This document shows positions 36,974 to 48,346 of a stretch of 64,000 bases of DNA, piece after piece (positions within the stretch are counted from its first letter, which is position 1; the number at the start of each line of letters is the position of its first letter). Where the stretch lies: the NCBI GenBank assembly GCA_033980235.1, contig CM067064.1:29578170-29642169 (forward strand), written 5' to 3'. Made by a program: the position numbers and the translations under genes. The notes beneath the pieces were generated by a model, which made no database searches, was not told where the DNA came from, and was given only the letters and a program-made list of their open reading frames with translations. The DNA comes from Diadema setosum. Lineage: Eukaryota; Echinodermata; Echinoidea; Diadematoida; Diadematidae.

Positions 36974-37743
36974 ACGGGTGACTTTCAACAAATATTATGT
37001 TTGTTTGAAGACGTTATATCGTTGTCACAGGTAGAGGGACTTGAATGGCTGATCCTGACAATCTTGCCCGAGACTTGCCCGACATAACAATAACAAACAC
37101 ACGCACGAACCGGATTTCGAGTATATGCTGCCGTGAGTGGAATATTATTACTATGTAGTATATAAAAACATGCGTCTTTGAGGAGAAATATCAATTCATT
37201 TGAAACGTATGAGTTAGGCTTTTAAAAATCTGTTTGCAATAATAACAAGTGGCAATATTTCTCCCCTTCCCTTACTGCTCTTCCTCTCCCCTTTTCTCTA
37301 TCCCTCCCTCTCTGCTCCCCCCCCCCCCCCCCCTCCACGCGTTGCAGTGAAACCAGTAATCCAAAACTGGCTCTTTCAAACTCTGAAAGTGTCGAAATCC
37401 AGTTTGGTTTTCGTGAAGACGACACAGCAGAAAGTACAGACACTTATGTGATGGTGAGAAGGCTACATACCACGAGCAAATTATTTCCTCGTATTTTGTA
37501 TAGCTAATGAATATCCTGCTTATAATTGGTATCCATCTGAATTTCTCATTTTGTCTCTCATTTCTATTAGCCGTAATGATTACTTTTGATTTCCGCTCTC
37601 TTCTTAATGAGGTGAAAATGTACATTGTTTTGTTTCAACACCATCTCATTCTTACATCCATACAGACTACATAAATTCTACACCTTTTTTAGTGTACTTA
37701 TTTGTGCTCAACACAGTCATGAGACTTAATCAACTAAATCAGT
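36974..37743. other. Intergenic; C-run at about 37316-37333
   Basis: A pyrimidine-rich stretch at 37255-37335 ends in an 18-base C-run. The rest has no feature I recognise. Confidence 0.45.
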
Positions 37744-37747
37744 TTAA

Positions 37748-38095
37748 AGGTCCTGCTTACCTTTCGGAGCAGTGATCTAAAAAATGTTCAAGATATCACT
37801 TGTGATGCATGAGATGCGTAGGTCAGTTGTATCACAAAACATCCTACCATATAAAATGTTTGCAATGAAGCCTAAATATATGGAAATATCACTATTTTTC
37901 ACATTAAGCCATAATTGTAGACGGCTTAGTCTTTTATATTTTTATTATAACTTTTGTTCACATTATGTATATTTAGCAATACTTAACATCAATAATAGTG
38001 GTTCAAATTTTTACATTGGTTATTTCTATCCTGAACTCACATTTTAGAACTATTTTGAAGCAATAATGCTGTTTTTGTTTCATCTGCAAATCATC
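37748..38095 (-). mobile_element. CATTTGCAGATGAAA MITE, copy 5
   Basis: TTAA at 37744-37747, then AGGTCCTGCTTACCTTTCGG. The right end stops after TTGTTTCATCTGCAAAT without the final inverted end. It serves as the empty site for the insertion at 21863. Confidence 0.78.
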
Positions 38096-38730
38096 TCATA
38101 AATCATCGTTGATAACAGATTTGTAAGTTATGTTTGCATTGTTTTCTTTCGTCCGCAATGTTGTAAAATATTATTGATGATGTTATTTTGTATTGAAAAT
38201 GTTAAAAAGATATTATTCATGATTTTTTTCAATCGAAATGATGGAAAATGCAGAAAATAAAAACCAGCCAAACAAACAAAATAATACCTCTTTATTCGTA
38301 GGAACGGATCTCTCTCAAGATTTCATTTAGCTGGCTTCTCTGCGGTATAAAATGCATGATGTCACCACTATGCCACGTAGGGATACGATATATAAGTTGA
38401 TTAATGCTAGTAAGTGTGTATACTTGTTTTGATGCAATAATGGTATTTCAAGAAAATAACGGTGTAATAAAAATGAGAAAAATAAGGGGAAATAAGGACG
38501 TTTGACTTGAAATAAGAATAAGGAGGAGGGGAAGAAGATGAAGAACAGTAAGGTACAAGGAAAAGAATAAGAACATTATTAGAAGCAGTATATTAAGAGT
38601 AGTATACTCTACTCATAAAAATATACATTTAACAAAGGAAGAGTTTCAAATGAAGTTATTTATTTAGTATTTTATTTTACGCTGCTCATATGGAAAAGAT
38701 ACCTCTTTTGTAGGTTTTCTTGGGGTCATC
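38096..38730. other. Intergenic, AT-rich
   Basis: No feature recognised. Confidence 0.45.
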
Positions 38731-39021
38731 CCACTAGACCGACACCCACGAGCCATACATCCCACGAGTTCGATATTGAAAACAGGTCCATGAGTCATAC
38801 AGCTCGTGAGTCATACAGCCCATGAGTTCGACACTATAGGTAAAAACAGCCCACGAGTTCGAAAGATACAACACTGGTCGGTCTCGTGGGCCTTGTTAGC
38901 TTATCATAGTGTCAAACTAATGGGCTGTATGACTCGTGAGCTGTACGTATAACTCATGAGCTGTATGACTTGTGAGCTGTATGACTCGTGGGCTGTGACT
39001 CGTGTGTGTCGGTCTCGTGAC
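38731..39021. mobile_element. Foldback element made of reiterated CACGAG/CTCGTG motifs
   Basis: The left end CCACTAGACCGACACCCACG pairs with TGTGTGTCGGTCTCGTG at the right. Inside, variants of GAGTCATACAGCCC recur on the left and of GGGCTGTATGACTC on the right, about ten times in all, with TTCGA blocks between. Both long-range and local pairing are possible. No protein. Confidence 0.72.
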
Positions 39022-39473
39022 GTGCAACTTTTTTCTTTAGCACTTTCCCTTACACTCAACATCATCAACAACACTGAATCGCCACTAAACATGGAATTAC
39101 TATGCCAAAGGCCACTCTCCTGCAGACCTCAATAATTACATTTCTCTCTTGCTTCTGTTTTAATTCATTTTATGCGACTCTTACTGATGGTGTTATACCA
39201 ATCCTAAAATTGTTGTTGTTTTTTAGATTATGTTTGAGCGTGTTTTTTTTTTTTTATTATTCAAGAGACGATCACATATTCTGCATTTTCTTTATCACCA
39301 TTTTTGATTGGACTTCTTTTAAAACGCCACATGAAAGTGATTATTCCTCCATTAGCAGAATTTAACATCACAAGTTTTTCTTTCGTTTCAAAACCAAAAT
39401 AACACTTTAGTAGCGCAGTCGAACAACACTGTCCTTATCTGTGTGTCAGCGAGGTTCGTCAGTTGCCAAGAAG
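39022..39473. other. Intergenic, no feature seen
   Basis: T-run near 39242-39256. No exon. Confidence 0.4.
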
Positions 39474-39689
39474 ATGGACGTATGTTGTACTGTATTGTTT
39501 TTCTTTATAGCCACAAACATCTTTTCAGGACCATATTATTATACAAAGATGTACATCTCCGTGGGATGCCCTCACAGGACAATACTCTTCCGGGACAAAG
39601 ATCTGTGTGTTCCGCGAAGGGGTATAATGGTGCTTCGTTGTCTCCTCTTTTGTAACGTGTTCAGCCAGCGGGAAGTGACAGTGACTTGA
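39474..39689 (+). CDS. Candidate small secreted protein, 71 residues
   Basis: The ATG at 39474 has AAG before it and opens a frame to TGA at 39687. The first 20 residues (MDVCCTVLFFFIATNIFSG) look like a signal peptide: short start, hydrophobic core, then small residues. The rest is basic with four more cysteines and an RR pair. I do not recognise a family. A frame this short could arise by chance, and introns could alter it. No neighbour supports it. Confidence 0.22.
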   Translation: MDVCCTVLFFFIATNIFSGPYYYTKMYISVGCPHRTILFRDKDLCVPRRGIMVLRCLLFCNVFSQREVTVT

Positions 39690-41473
39690 CAAGTTCATTC
39701 TTTTGAATCTTGAGGGCGCCATTGTGCGGACAGATTGCACTAATTGAGACTAATGCGACTTGATTGATAGAGAAGTGGGGATGGGAGTGAGAAAGTAAAT
39801 AATGTTGGGGTATAATAGACGAGATCCTTAGCAAGTCATTGGGAGAGGTTGGGAGGGGGCGGGGGCGGAGGGGGAAATAGAGTAGTGCCAGAATTTGTGG
39901 TGTTTCGTAACATTTTAATTCTTCTCTGCGAGAGTCATTTCAGATCGAGCGTTTAGTGCATTTGGCAAACTTTCACTTGTGAAAGCTGGCACCAAGTTCA
40001 GTGCATTTTGCTAGCTTTCAATGTTGCAAATTCTCACTTTCGTAATGAAATTGACCACGATAGAACGTCAGAGGCAGAATGCAAAATCATGTCGCGGTCT
40101 CACAAGTCAACCAGTTGCTTGCACAGAAATCTTAACTGGATTTTCTCTTCAGATTTTATGACTAAGTAGAAGAAATTTTAAAAATCATAAAATTCTACTC
40201 GAGTTGTTAAGAGTTCACCATAATGGATTTGTAGGGATAATGAAAATATAGTTGCTTAGCCATTTGAAAAGAATTATTGATATTAGAATATCATCATCTG
40301 GCATCAAAGTATGAGAGTTTGCAATTCCATGCCATGTTCAAGTTAACTATAACGAACAAATATTTCATTTCATTTATTTTATTTCATGTTCATTTGAAAA
40401 ACAAAACATGTATGCATAAAAAAGTGACAATTATATCATGACAATGTGAAAAACAACAACAACAACAACAACAAACCGACAAAATAATAAGCAAACAAAC
40501 AACCGAAGTTTCAAGTGAAGGGGTTAATAACAAGGCAATGTTATGGACCTTATTTAAAACCAACTTCGGAAAAGTAAATACAGTGTGTTGTCTGTTCTCT
40601 CTATAAACTATAACTGACACAAACTCCGCACACACACACTCACATTCATACACAAACAAACATACACAAGCACATTAATACACGAAATGCCATTTTACAA
40701 TCACACCCCTATCGTGCTAATCTTGTATTAATTCAGAATCATATACCAGTATGCCTTTCAAGTACAATAAGCTGACGGAGGGATTATAGGTAAATGAAAT
40801 AATGATAAAAGAAACTGCACTGGAAATTGGTAACGTTTCAATAAGCACTCTGTAAGTTAGCAAGTTATACGTGAAGCGATGATGCCTTTTGACAAGCCAC
40901 GCACACACATCATTCCTCGACAGGATCCCCACTTTTAGAAAAAGATGACTGACAACACTTGTCTCAATTCAGAGGCACGTTAATCGCAATTTCAAACAGC
41001 CTCCTCGTATGCAGCGATCTATCTGAATGGGAATTAAGTTTGCAGTGTCAATTCACCTGAAGATAAGCCAGTCAGTCATTAACAGCAATGCCAGTGGTAC
41101 GTATCCACGCAAGTGTGACAAATTACCTGTCACTTCTCGCGTATTGACAAAGGTTCTACTTTACAAGGGTGTTAATGACTCCATTCAAGTATTTGTCTTC
41201 CTCAGTTCCCAGCTCAAGTGTCAGTAACACTTGCTTCTTCGGTGTTCATTGTTTGACCAGTGAAAAGAAAATCTTTCGTCTTTTATTCTATGTGAGTAAG
41301 TGGCAGGTGGAGTTCTTGTCTTTGACACTGACGGATTGTAGGTCAAGTTCGTCTCTCGGGGTTATATAGGGAAGGACGGCCACTGGATTTCTTCAGACTA
41401 AATCTAATTTCTTGTCTTGTTAAACATTCAGCCTCTTGCGTCAAAGGTCGTTCTGTTCTCTGCTTTCCTTAAA
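39690..41473. other. Intergenic and possible 5' region of the ankyrin gene
   Basis: No exon called. A (CAA)n run lies at about 40452-40476. A possible splice acceptor (TTGTTAAACATTCAG) ends at 41431, so the ankyrin gene may have a 5' UTR exon upstream. Confidence 0.4.
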
Positions 41474-42743
41474 ATGTTTGAATATAGCATGGACGGCCAC
41501 TACGCGTTGCTGCGTGCTGTGTCATCTGGAAGGCCCCGGCAGGTCCGGCTTCTCCTGGAGTCTGGCATCGGGGTGCACCACACGGATGCATGCGGACAAA
41601 CCCCGTTGATTCGTGCGATGTTCATCGAGAACTCTCGACATCGGCATAAGATAGTACGACTCTTGCTCCGCCGCGGGGCGCTGGTCTCCCATCAGGACTA
41701 CGTCGGGCGGAGCTCTCTGGCCTGGGCGTGCCTGCGCGGACTCGACGACGTGTTCGAGCAGCTCATGAAGCACGGCGACGGAGAGCTGGATCTCAACGAC
41801 ACCGACATGAACGACTGCACCCCGCTCTTTCACGCTGCGACGTCCGGTAGCGCTGCCATGGTGAAACTCCTCGTCGAACATCTACAGAAATACGGACTCA
41901 GCATCGATGTGCCAAACAAGGATGGTATAACGCCACTCATGCAGGCCATTCGGCTTGGGAACGATGTGTGTGCGAGTATCCTCCTGAATCAAGGCAAAGC
42001 ATCAGTCACAGTACGCGACAATAATCATCGGAGCGCGCTAGACTGGGCCGAAGCCACGACGAGGCAGGGGCAGATCAGGACCAACTTCTTGCCGCAAATC
42101 AAACAGTCAAACAGAAAATCACAGTCGGGCCGAAGACCCGCTCGCTTGTACGCTTACTGCGGGAGCGACAGCGATTCCGACGACATCTTCAGCGGCGGGT
42201 CTGTGGACAGGAGGAACGTTGATCTCGATGGCGGTGAAGGAAGCGAATTCAGTGATGTCAAGTCTACCTGCAGCTCCAGCTACAGCAGCCAGACTTCCGG
42301 CTCCTCTTCGTCCTGTGACTCCTCCCCGGAGGTTTTCCGGAGGGTTTTCCGCGACTTTCCGACTACACGCGAGGGCCGCGCGGAAGTCCTCTCGTCGGCC
42401 CGTCAGGATGACTGCGACCAGTCATCGCAGCCAGTCAGCAACAGCCCCTCAGCACCCGGTCAAGATCAGATCAAGGAGTACAACGATTTACCCGAGATCT
42501 TCCGTCTCTTTTCCGGTCAACTGACGGACACATTTCGACCTGGGGCTACCCGGCATCAAAACTCTTTACCGGAGCACCCCTCCTCACCGGAGCACACTGA
42601 CTGCCAGATGGAGTGTTGCGTACCCCAGGGTGGCGTGAAACTGTCGGACGAGGCGCTCCAGAGGATGGTTCTGGCCAACATCAAAGCGAAGGATGGCAGC
42701 AACTCGAGTCGTCTTGACTCTCCAAGATCAAACTCTGCTTCTT
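41474..42743 (+). CDS. Ankyrin-repeat gene exon 1
   Basis: It carries all the ankyrin repeats and most of the Ser-rich region. It ends at GCTTCTT before GTAAGT (42744-42749), phase 1. Confidence 0.75.
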
Positions 42744-43686
42744 GTAAGTATAATGTATTGATATACATTGATAATGATATACTACCATCACATTAATATG
42801 GTGTTCTTTGTCCGGAGTAGCCTCTTCAGTGTTGACATTGTTCTACCAGAGGGCCCTGCCATTATTATCATCATAGCGTTGCCAGGTACCAATTTATACA
42901 CACGGGTCTATATCACCTTGTCTATAAGGACGTAAGCACTGAAAAAAGAAAATATATTGAGTTCTCTTATGCACTGTTGTATTCTTCTCATCGCACCGAA
43001 ACTACAAAGCGAAACAAAAAAAAAACCAAATGAACAAAGAAGCATAACGATTCGACGAATTTTCCGATTTCCCCAAACCTGACTGATGTGTTCTACTAGT
43101 ATTGCTCCGTTATACACTAAATCCACACGTATATTTAGGGGAAATTCCCCCAATAAATTTATCAACTTTTTGTGGTTTCCTAGCTCTCGAGATGAAAACG
43201 AATGTATCGTTGCTTACCTCTTGGTTCTGTAGAGCCCAACCAGTGCTCTAATACATTTTTTTTTTTTCAATGACAGCCAACATCTTATACGTCCTTCATT
43301 ACTTTTCCCCCTCTTGTTCATTATTTTGTTGGCATACAGCAAAGAGATCCACCCAGTCATCTCGCTTTCCCAGCTTGAGGCGACAACTGACCCGGAAGCG
43401 ATTCATCGAAGCCAATAGCAGGCCTGATGGCAACAACGATGACCTCTCCAAACGCGACGTCGATGCAGGAAAATCTACGTATTCCCCGCGCAGCACCGCG
43501 GACAGCTCGGTGACGCAGTCAGACGACATGGGCAGCGCCGCTTCCATCTCGTCGAACTTTCCCGCCATCGTCCAAGGGAAGACGTCATTGGTCAGCGCAG
43601 ATGGCGGTGCGGATAAATCGAGTGGCACTTTGAAAAAGGACATTGAGAGAGTTCTGTCTAGTAATGTGCATCATTTGTCTCTCTAG
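41474..43686 (+). CDS. Ankyrin-repeat protein, ANKRD63-like, two exons
   Basis: Exons 41474-42743 and 43340-43686 join in phase 1 (donor GTAAGT, acceptor ACAG) to give 538 residues. The start is the first ATG of the frame, with AAA before it. Residues about 8-200 hold five to six ankyrin repeats, seen as GQTPLIRAMF, GRSSLAWACLRG, DCTPLFHAATSG, DGITPLMQAIRLGN and HRSALDWAE. The spacing, with an enlarged loop in repeat 2 (ENSRHRHK) and the helix MVKLLVEHLQKYGLSIDVPN, resembles vertebrate ANKRD63. The rest is Ser- and Asp-rich (SDSDSDD, then poly-Ser) and probably disordered, with a basic FPSLRRQLTRKRF stretch in exon 2. It is probably a scaffold-type cytoplasmic protein; its partner is unknown. 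GC content is far above the surroundings. Confidence 0.75.
42744..43339. other. Intron of the ankyrin gene
   Basis: Holds a repeat related to 28895-28950 (CTGATGTGTTCTACTAGTAT at 43082) and a T-run at about 43257. No further exon seen. Confidence 0.55.
43340..43686 (+). CDS. Ankyrin-repeat gene exon 2
   Basis: The acceptor is GGCATACAG at 43331-43339. It encodes about 115 residues, basic at first (KRSTQSSRFPSLRRQLTRKR) then Ser/Asp-rich, ending HHLSL and TAG at 43684-43686. Confidence 0.75.
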
Positions 43687-44084
43687 CAAAACACAGAAAA
43701 AAAGAACAAAATGAAGTGAGAGAACAAAAGAAAATCAGACAGATTTTTAGGCATTCCGTTACATTTTTGTTTGCATCCAATGCATGTTACTGCTATGGAG
43801 CAGTGTGCACTCATTACTCTATCATGCAAATAATCTAATATGCATGTTTTATATCTTTTATTTGTCTTCAATATAGAGAATACAATACGTCATTTAGATT
43901 GCACTCACGTGGTAAAGATGTAATGAACCAAGTCGTTGGCTGTTCTGACATGTTAGTCACCCTTTATGCTTCTATAGTCAATACCAATGGACACACAACC
44001 ATATCATGCATATGGTTTATGTATAGATAATCATGCGCGTTAATCTGTGTAAAGCATGTTCAATGCTTCATGTATAATTGCGAA

Positions 44085-44090
44085 AATAAA
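44085..44090 (+). terminator. AATAAA candidate polyadenylation signal for the ankyrin gene
   Basis: The hexamer is 400 bases past the stop codon on the coding strand, with a T/G-rich stretch after it. It gives a plausible 3' UTR length. Confidence 0.4.
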
Positions 44091-44099
44091 TGTATGTCA

Positions 44100-44399
44100 T
44101 ACTGTATCTTTTGAAGAAAATTCGACCTTCAATTTTCACCGACTTCCTATATCACTGTACCCACCGCAAGGATGTGTCTTCTTTTAAGAACTTTATTTAT
44201 CAATATACCCCGGCACGTATAGCATGCGCTCCTCCTCACAAAAACCTATCTGTGCAATCCGTTAAAACACAAACACTGTGGCAATAAAGCCTCCCCAGCA
44301 CCTGCCCCTGTTCTCTGGAAATCATTATCTGCAGAAATAAGGAAAACACCTTCAACTGCATTATTCAAAATTGCTGTCAAGAAGCACATATTTTCATAA
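44100..44399 (+). pseudogene. 3' fragment of a CR1/L2-like reverse transcriptase ORF
   Basis: The last frame reads ASPAPAPVLWKSLSAEIRKT then PSTALFKIAVKKHIFS and TAA. This is the hallmark C-terminus of CR1-like ORF2 (Ala-Pro-x-Leu-Trp-Asn-Ser-Leu-Pro, then Phe-Lys). Upstream the frame shifts at about 44275. Only the tail is left. Confidence 0.5.
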
Positions 44400-44560
44400 A
44401 TGTAGAATGCGCGTAGAATTTTCATTTGCTACTTTAGAAATACGAAACTTTGTGACTTCCTTAACTCTATAATAATAATAATTTTAGTGCTTTTATATAT
44501 ATTTCTGATTTCTATACAACTTGCAGGTAAAAACATGAAGAACTGACTGATAGTTTTTTT

Positions 44561-44577
44561 TTTTTTTTTTTTTTTTG
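44561..44577 (+). repeat. T-run
   Basis: About 22 T from 44555. Confidence 0.6.
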
Positions 44578-44587
44578 CTGTTATAAT

Positions 44588-44589
44588 TT

Positions 44590-44621
<32 letters not shown>

Positions 44622-44661
44622 TTAATAATGATAATAATAATAATAACAATGTAAATAATAA

Positions 44662-44694
<33 letters not shown>

Positions 44695-44695
44695 T

Positions 44696-44732
<37 letters not shown>

Positions 44733-44815
44733 CATTATTATTATTATTATAATTATTATCATTATTATTATTATTATTACCATCATCGTCAGCATCATTA
44801 TTATCATCATTAATA
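44588..44815 (+). repeat. (AAT)n then (ATT)n microsatellite block
   Basis: AAT-type repeats change to ATT-type near 44697, forming a potential hairpin, as at 12543. Confidence 0.88.
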
Positions 44816-45555
44816 TAACATTTGTGCATGCTACGTTTTTGTTCATTTGGCTGTGTGTTGGGGACGCCTCAGATTTTCGCCCTGTGAACAGTGAAAAACC
44901 GAAAAAAAACACACCATAAACTGATAAATCAACTGACAGTCGCGAGATACCGATAAAAACTCTGCATCAAATCTACCCATACGTGCTATCATCTGGACTT
45001 ACTTTTAGTTTCACGCCTGTCGGTCATTATTTTGAGTGCATTCTGCGATTCAATTGAGATAGAAAGATAGAAAGAAAGAGAGAAATAGAGAGGAGGAGAT
45101 AGAGAGGGAGAGATAGGGAGAAGGAGGGAAAAGAAGAGAGAAAAACCGAAAGAGACCCACAAAAGGGAAAGGAAAGAAAGACTTATAATTACCGCAGTAA
45201 TTTACGATTGCATGAAAATGGCATAATGAGTCTTAGAAAGACGGAAAACAAAGGGAAAACTACATCTAATTGTAGATCGAGTGCTTTCCCCCTTTTCTGA
45301 TTCTGTTTTATTAGGTTTTGCTTGTATTTTAGTTTCATATTCGTGACAATAATCATCATGACTTCCTAAGTTAAAACAGTTAGAAGGCCGACTATTTGCC
45401 AAAGTGCTAAAATAATGGTAATTGATACACATCAAACTGACTGACGTCTAACACGTGCTATTTCTTCGCATGTCATGACTGTTTGATACAATTATGGTAT
45501 TTTTTTTATCAAACAAAGGGATTCTAAAGATTACGATTCATAAATAATACTATAA
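44816..45555. other. Intergenic, purine-rich patch at about 45057-45180
   Basis: A/G-rich GAAAGA and GAGAGA reiterations. No exon. Confidence 0.45.
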
Positions 45556-45562
45556 CCATGTA

Positions 45563-45678
45563 ATGCGTGCATGTGTGTGTGCGTGTGTGAGTGTATGTGT
45601 GTGTTTGTTTGTGCGTGTGTGTGTGTGTGTGTGCTTGTATGTGTGTGTGTGTGTGTGTGCTTGTGTGTGTGTGTGTAA
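45563..45678 (+). repeat. (GT)n microsatellite
   Basis: GT repeats with TTTG and GC interruptions. Confidence 0.9.
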
Positions 45679-46207
45679 TAGAAACAAAGAGAGGAGGAGT
45701 GTGAGGTAACAACAAGAAATTCGAGTGATGAGGAGAGTATAGTCTATTTGAGAATGAACATTAATTTTCAAGTCTCGTAGATGGAAATGATTATCGTCTT
45801 TTCTCCTCTGCGAGGGACAAGTTTGGTCTTTGTATAGATTGCAAAACTTACTAACATTTTGATTCATATCTATATGGGATCCAGAGCTGGGTTGAGAAAA
45901 AATGAAGAATAAAAAAAAAAATCATCTTGGGATTTCAGTTATGCACTGAACTGAATTGATTTGGTTTACACAACTGAGACACATCTGAAGGGTTTTTTTT
46001 TCTTCTTCTTCTTCTTCTTTTTACAACTTTATCATTCATTTCTTTTTGCTTATTATTTTCGGCCGCATTTTTTTTTTTTTTTTTTTTTTTTGCTGAAGAA
46101 ATTATTTGAACACAGATGATCAGGGCTATCTTTTTTAAGCGTCTTGACGATACAAACTAATGGGGGCTTCGCACACGCATTGATTTTGTGAGATGTAAGG
46201 GCAATTA
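45679..46207. other. Intergenic, T-runs
   Basis: TTC repeats at about 46002-46018 and a T-run at 46070-46091. No gene. Confidence 0.45.
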
Positions 46208-46416
46208 CGGTTCTGCTTCTGCGACAATTATTGCTCCGGTTTTATTTTCTGCAAGGACTTAGTATAGGGTTAGGGTTGTGATATGGTTTTAGGTTAAGTT
46301 TGACGTGAGGATTAGGATTAGGGTCGGGGTTATGTTTGTGGGTAGTTTTTATGCTTGGCTTAGCGCGCAGATATTTCATGGGAGCAATTGTCGCAGAAGC
46401 AAATGTCATGGAACCC
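46208..46416. mobile_element. Foldback element with telomere-like core
   Basis: CTTCTGCGACAATTATTGCTCC on the left pairs with GGAGCAATTGTCGCAGAAGC on the right. Between them is degenerate TTAGGG-type sequence (ATAGGGTTAGGGTTGTG, GGATTAGGATTAGGGTCGGG). Confidence 0.68.
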
Positions 46417-47441
46417 AGTTGACTAATGAATAAAAAAAAAGATACAAAACAATAAGCAAAGAAATTGAGTAAAAGTGAATAAGATAAGAAATGAAACTAA
46501 AAGTTATCACAACGTGAACCTCACACCGGTTTTGCGATGTGTCTAGACCATCATGGTGTCTTTTTCTCAAAATTGCATGAGGGTAAAGTCACTTTTCACG
46601 TGTTAAAAGCTCTTTACGATTATCTAGGGTTCATAACGTGGGTGCTTGTAGGCGCGTGAGTGAATGTGTCCTATGTGTGTCTGTTGAGAGTGTCACGATA
46701 TTTTAATGTTTCAATTTCATTTTTTTTTTTTTTGGTTACAATATCCTGAGAACACGTATTTCGCCACAACCTGCAAAGACGTTGAGGAGGGAAAAAATGT
46801 ATAGGAGTTTGATGGGCACTAGTATGCACTGCATCATTCGTTTGGAAACGGGTGTTATGAGTCGCACACTGGTCCTTAACTCGTCTGTTTTTATGAAGGA
46901 CTCAAAATTCATCTTCCACTATTTGAAATTTGCTTGCAATAACATCGAAATGGTCTTCAAAGAAACTCGTCTGGCTGATGCGATTTGCCAGGATATTGAG
47001 TTGTTTTGGAGTATTTTGAGATCAAAGGTATAAAATCATTTCGATCTTTAACACACGAGTATTACTCCCGAAGCGCCCTCCCCATTCAGTGGTAGGCATA
47101 GGTAGAATGTTACGTGGTGACCAAGCGTGCCATAATATCCATATTTTCCAACAAGCTGCATGCCGTTCAGTCTGTTATAGCGCAGAAGATCGATGCTGTT
47201 GCTATTTTGCCGATTATCAACAATGGATTATAAAACATTACGTAGCAACCACGATTGGCTATGCTCTGAGATTGTAGTATACACTTTCATCAAGCCTTAT
47301 TATGTAATCTTATCGCATTTTCGCCGCTCCCCAACAGAAATCGTAATAGATATTTCACACACTCACATTCACATTTACGTTTAAGATTAAAAAAAAAAAT
47401 GACAGTTGTGCAGGTATAATAGATAACAGCAGTGTTTTCAC
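46417..47441. other. Intergenic, no gene recognised
   Basis: One 83-codon frame at 46782-47033 has no features I recognise and I do not call it. Confidence 0.4.
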
Positions 47442-47722
47442 TTAAAAGGGGCATTCCAGACGATTTTCATAATTTGATATCATGTAGTACGTGAATTGAC
47501 AACTCCATGAACAGATTTCAAAGGATTCACAATAATCCTTTGAGTGGTTCACATTTTACAAGCATGCTTTTCAGTAGACCTCTCAATTCTTTCTTTTTTT
47601 TTTCTCCAGACATAACTTTGTATTTTGCCGGTATGCATGTATAATTTTGTATTTGTTAAGGCATTATCTACCACGTAAAGTCGAATACATGCCTATGTTC
47701 TGACCTCGAGGATTCGGTGACA

Positions 47723-48346
47723 ATGAATTCAGATAAAATCATAGAGATTGAACAGAGAAAACTACCACAAGTGGAAAAAAAGATGGCAGATGAAATCACC
47801 AAGCTGCAGGAAAAGCTCACACTCATGGAGATCTATGGTCGACGCACAAATCTCCTCTTCTACGGCGTCGCAGAAGCCCAAAACGAACACATTGAGGACG
47901 TTCTTCGTGATACCTTCACTTACCTGGGGGTCAACGACATCGACAACATCGCCATGGTCAACGCTCATCGTCTTCCTCGTCGGGATATCGTGACTCCACA
48001 CCAAGACTCCACTGGCCCATCCCGTAACACAGTCCCACGTGCTATCATTGCCAAGTTTGTGTACATGCGTGATCGTAACAGAATCCTGGCCGCCTTCGAA
48101 GACCGTCAACGCCAACGCCAACCGCCGGCATCCAACGGTGCCCTCCCGGACCAGGACCCCCGAAGGATCACCGTCCGCACAGACCTTCCCCCAGCCTTGA
48201 AAGCTAGAAGGAGTGTCCTCGCAAAAGCTGCGTACAACCTCCGGAAAGAGAAGCATGTGTCCACAAAAATATCGGTGGTAGGTCCAAATGTGTTACTTCA
48301 CTGGAAAGAGAAAGGCGCCACGAGCTGGAATCTGTTTCAGGATTGA
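47723..48346 (+). CDS. Retrotransposon ORF1 protein, RRM-type
   Basis: The ATG at 47723 opens 207 codons to TGA. The N-terminal 40 residues form a short coiled coil (QRKLPQVEKKMADEITKLQE). Next come GRRTNLLFYGV and NAHRLPRRD, then PRAIIAKFVYMRDRNRILAA, the pattern of the RNA-recognition fold in L1-type ORF1 proteins. The last part, LPPALKARRSVLAKAAYNLR to VLLHWKEKG, fits the C-terminal domain. Such proteins bind the element's RNA as a trimer and act as nucleic-acid chaperones. A shorter coiled coil than usual suggests N-terminal loss or a compact type. GC content is far higher than in ORF2, which is odd for genes of one element. Confidence 0.72.
   Translation: MNSDKIIEIEQRKLPQVEKKMADEITKLQEKLTLMEIYGRRTNLLFYGVAEAQNEHIEDVLRDTFTYLGVNDIDNIAMVNAHRLPRRDIVTPHQDSTGPSRNTVPRAIIAKFVYMRDRNRILAAFEDRQRQRQPPASNGALPDQDPRRITVRTDLPPALKARRSVLAKAAYNLRKEKHVSTKISVVGPNVLLHWKEKGATSWNLFQD

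Noticed and set aside
41522..41881. Minus-strand frame opposite the ankyrin repeats
   Set aside because: Shadow of the plus-strand ankyrin exon. The plus strand shows clear repeat consensus.
46255..46350. Chromosome-end or fusion signal from TTAGGG-like repeats
   Set aside because: Only a few degenerate units, enclosed by inverted arms of a foldback element, so a transposon origin is simpler.
46782..47033. 83-codon frame before the retrotransposon
   Set aside because: No motif, no splice or promoter support, and of a length expected by chance.
47762..48256. Minus-strand frame opposite retrotransposon ORF1
   Set aside because: Shadow of ORF1, which has coiled coil and RRM features on the plus strand.
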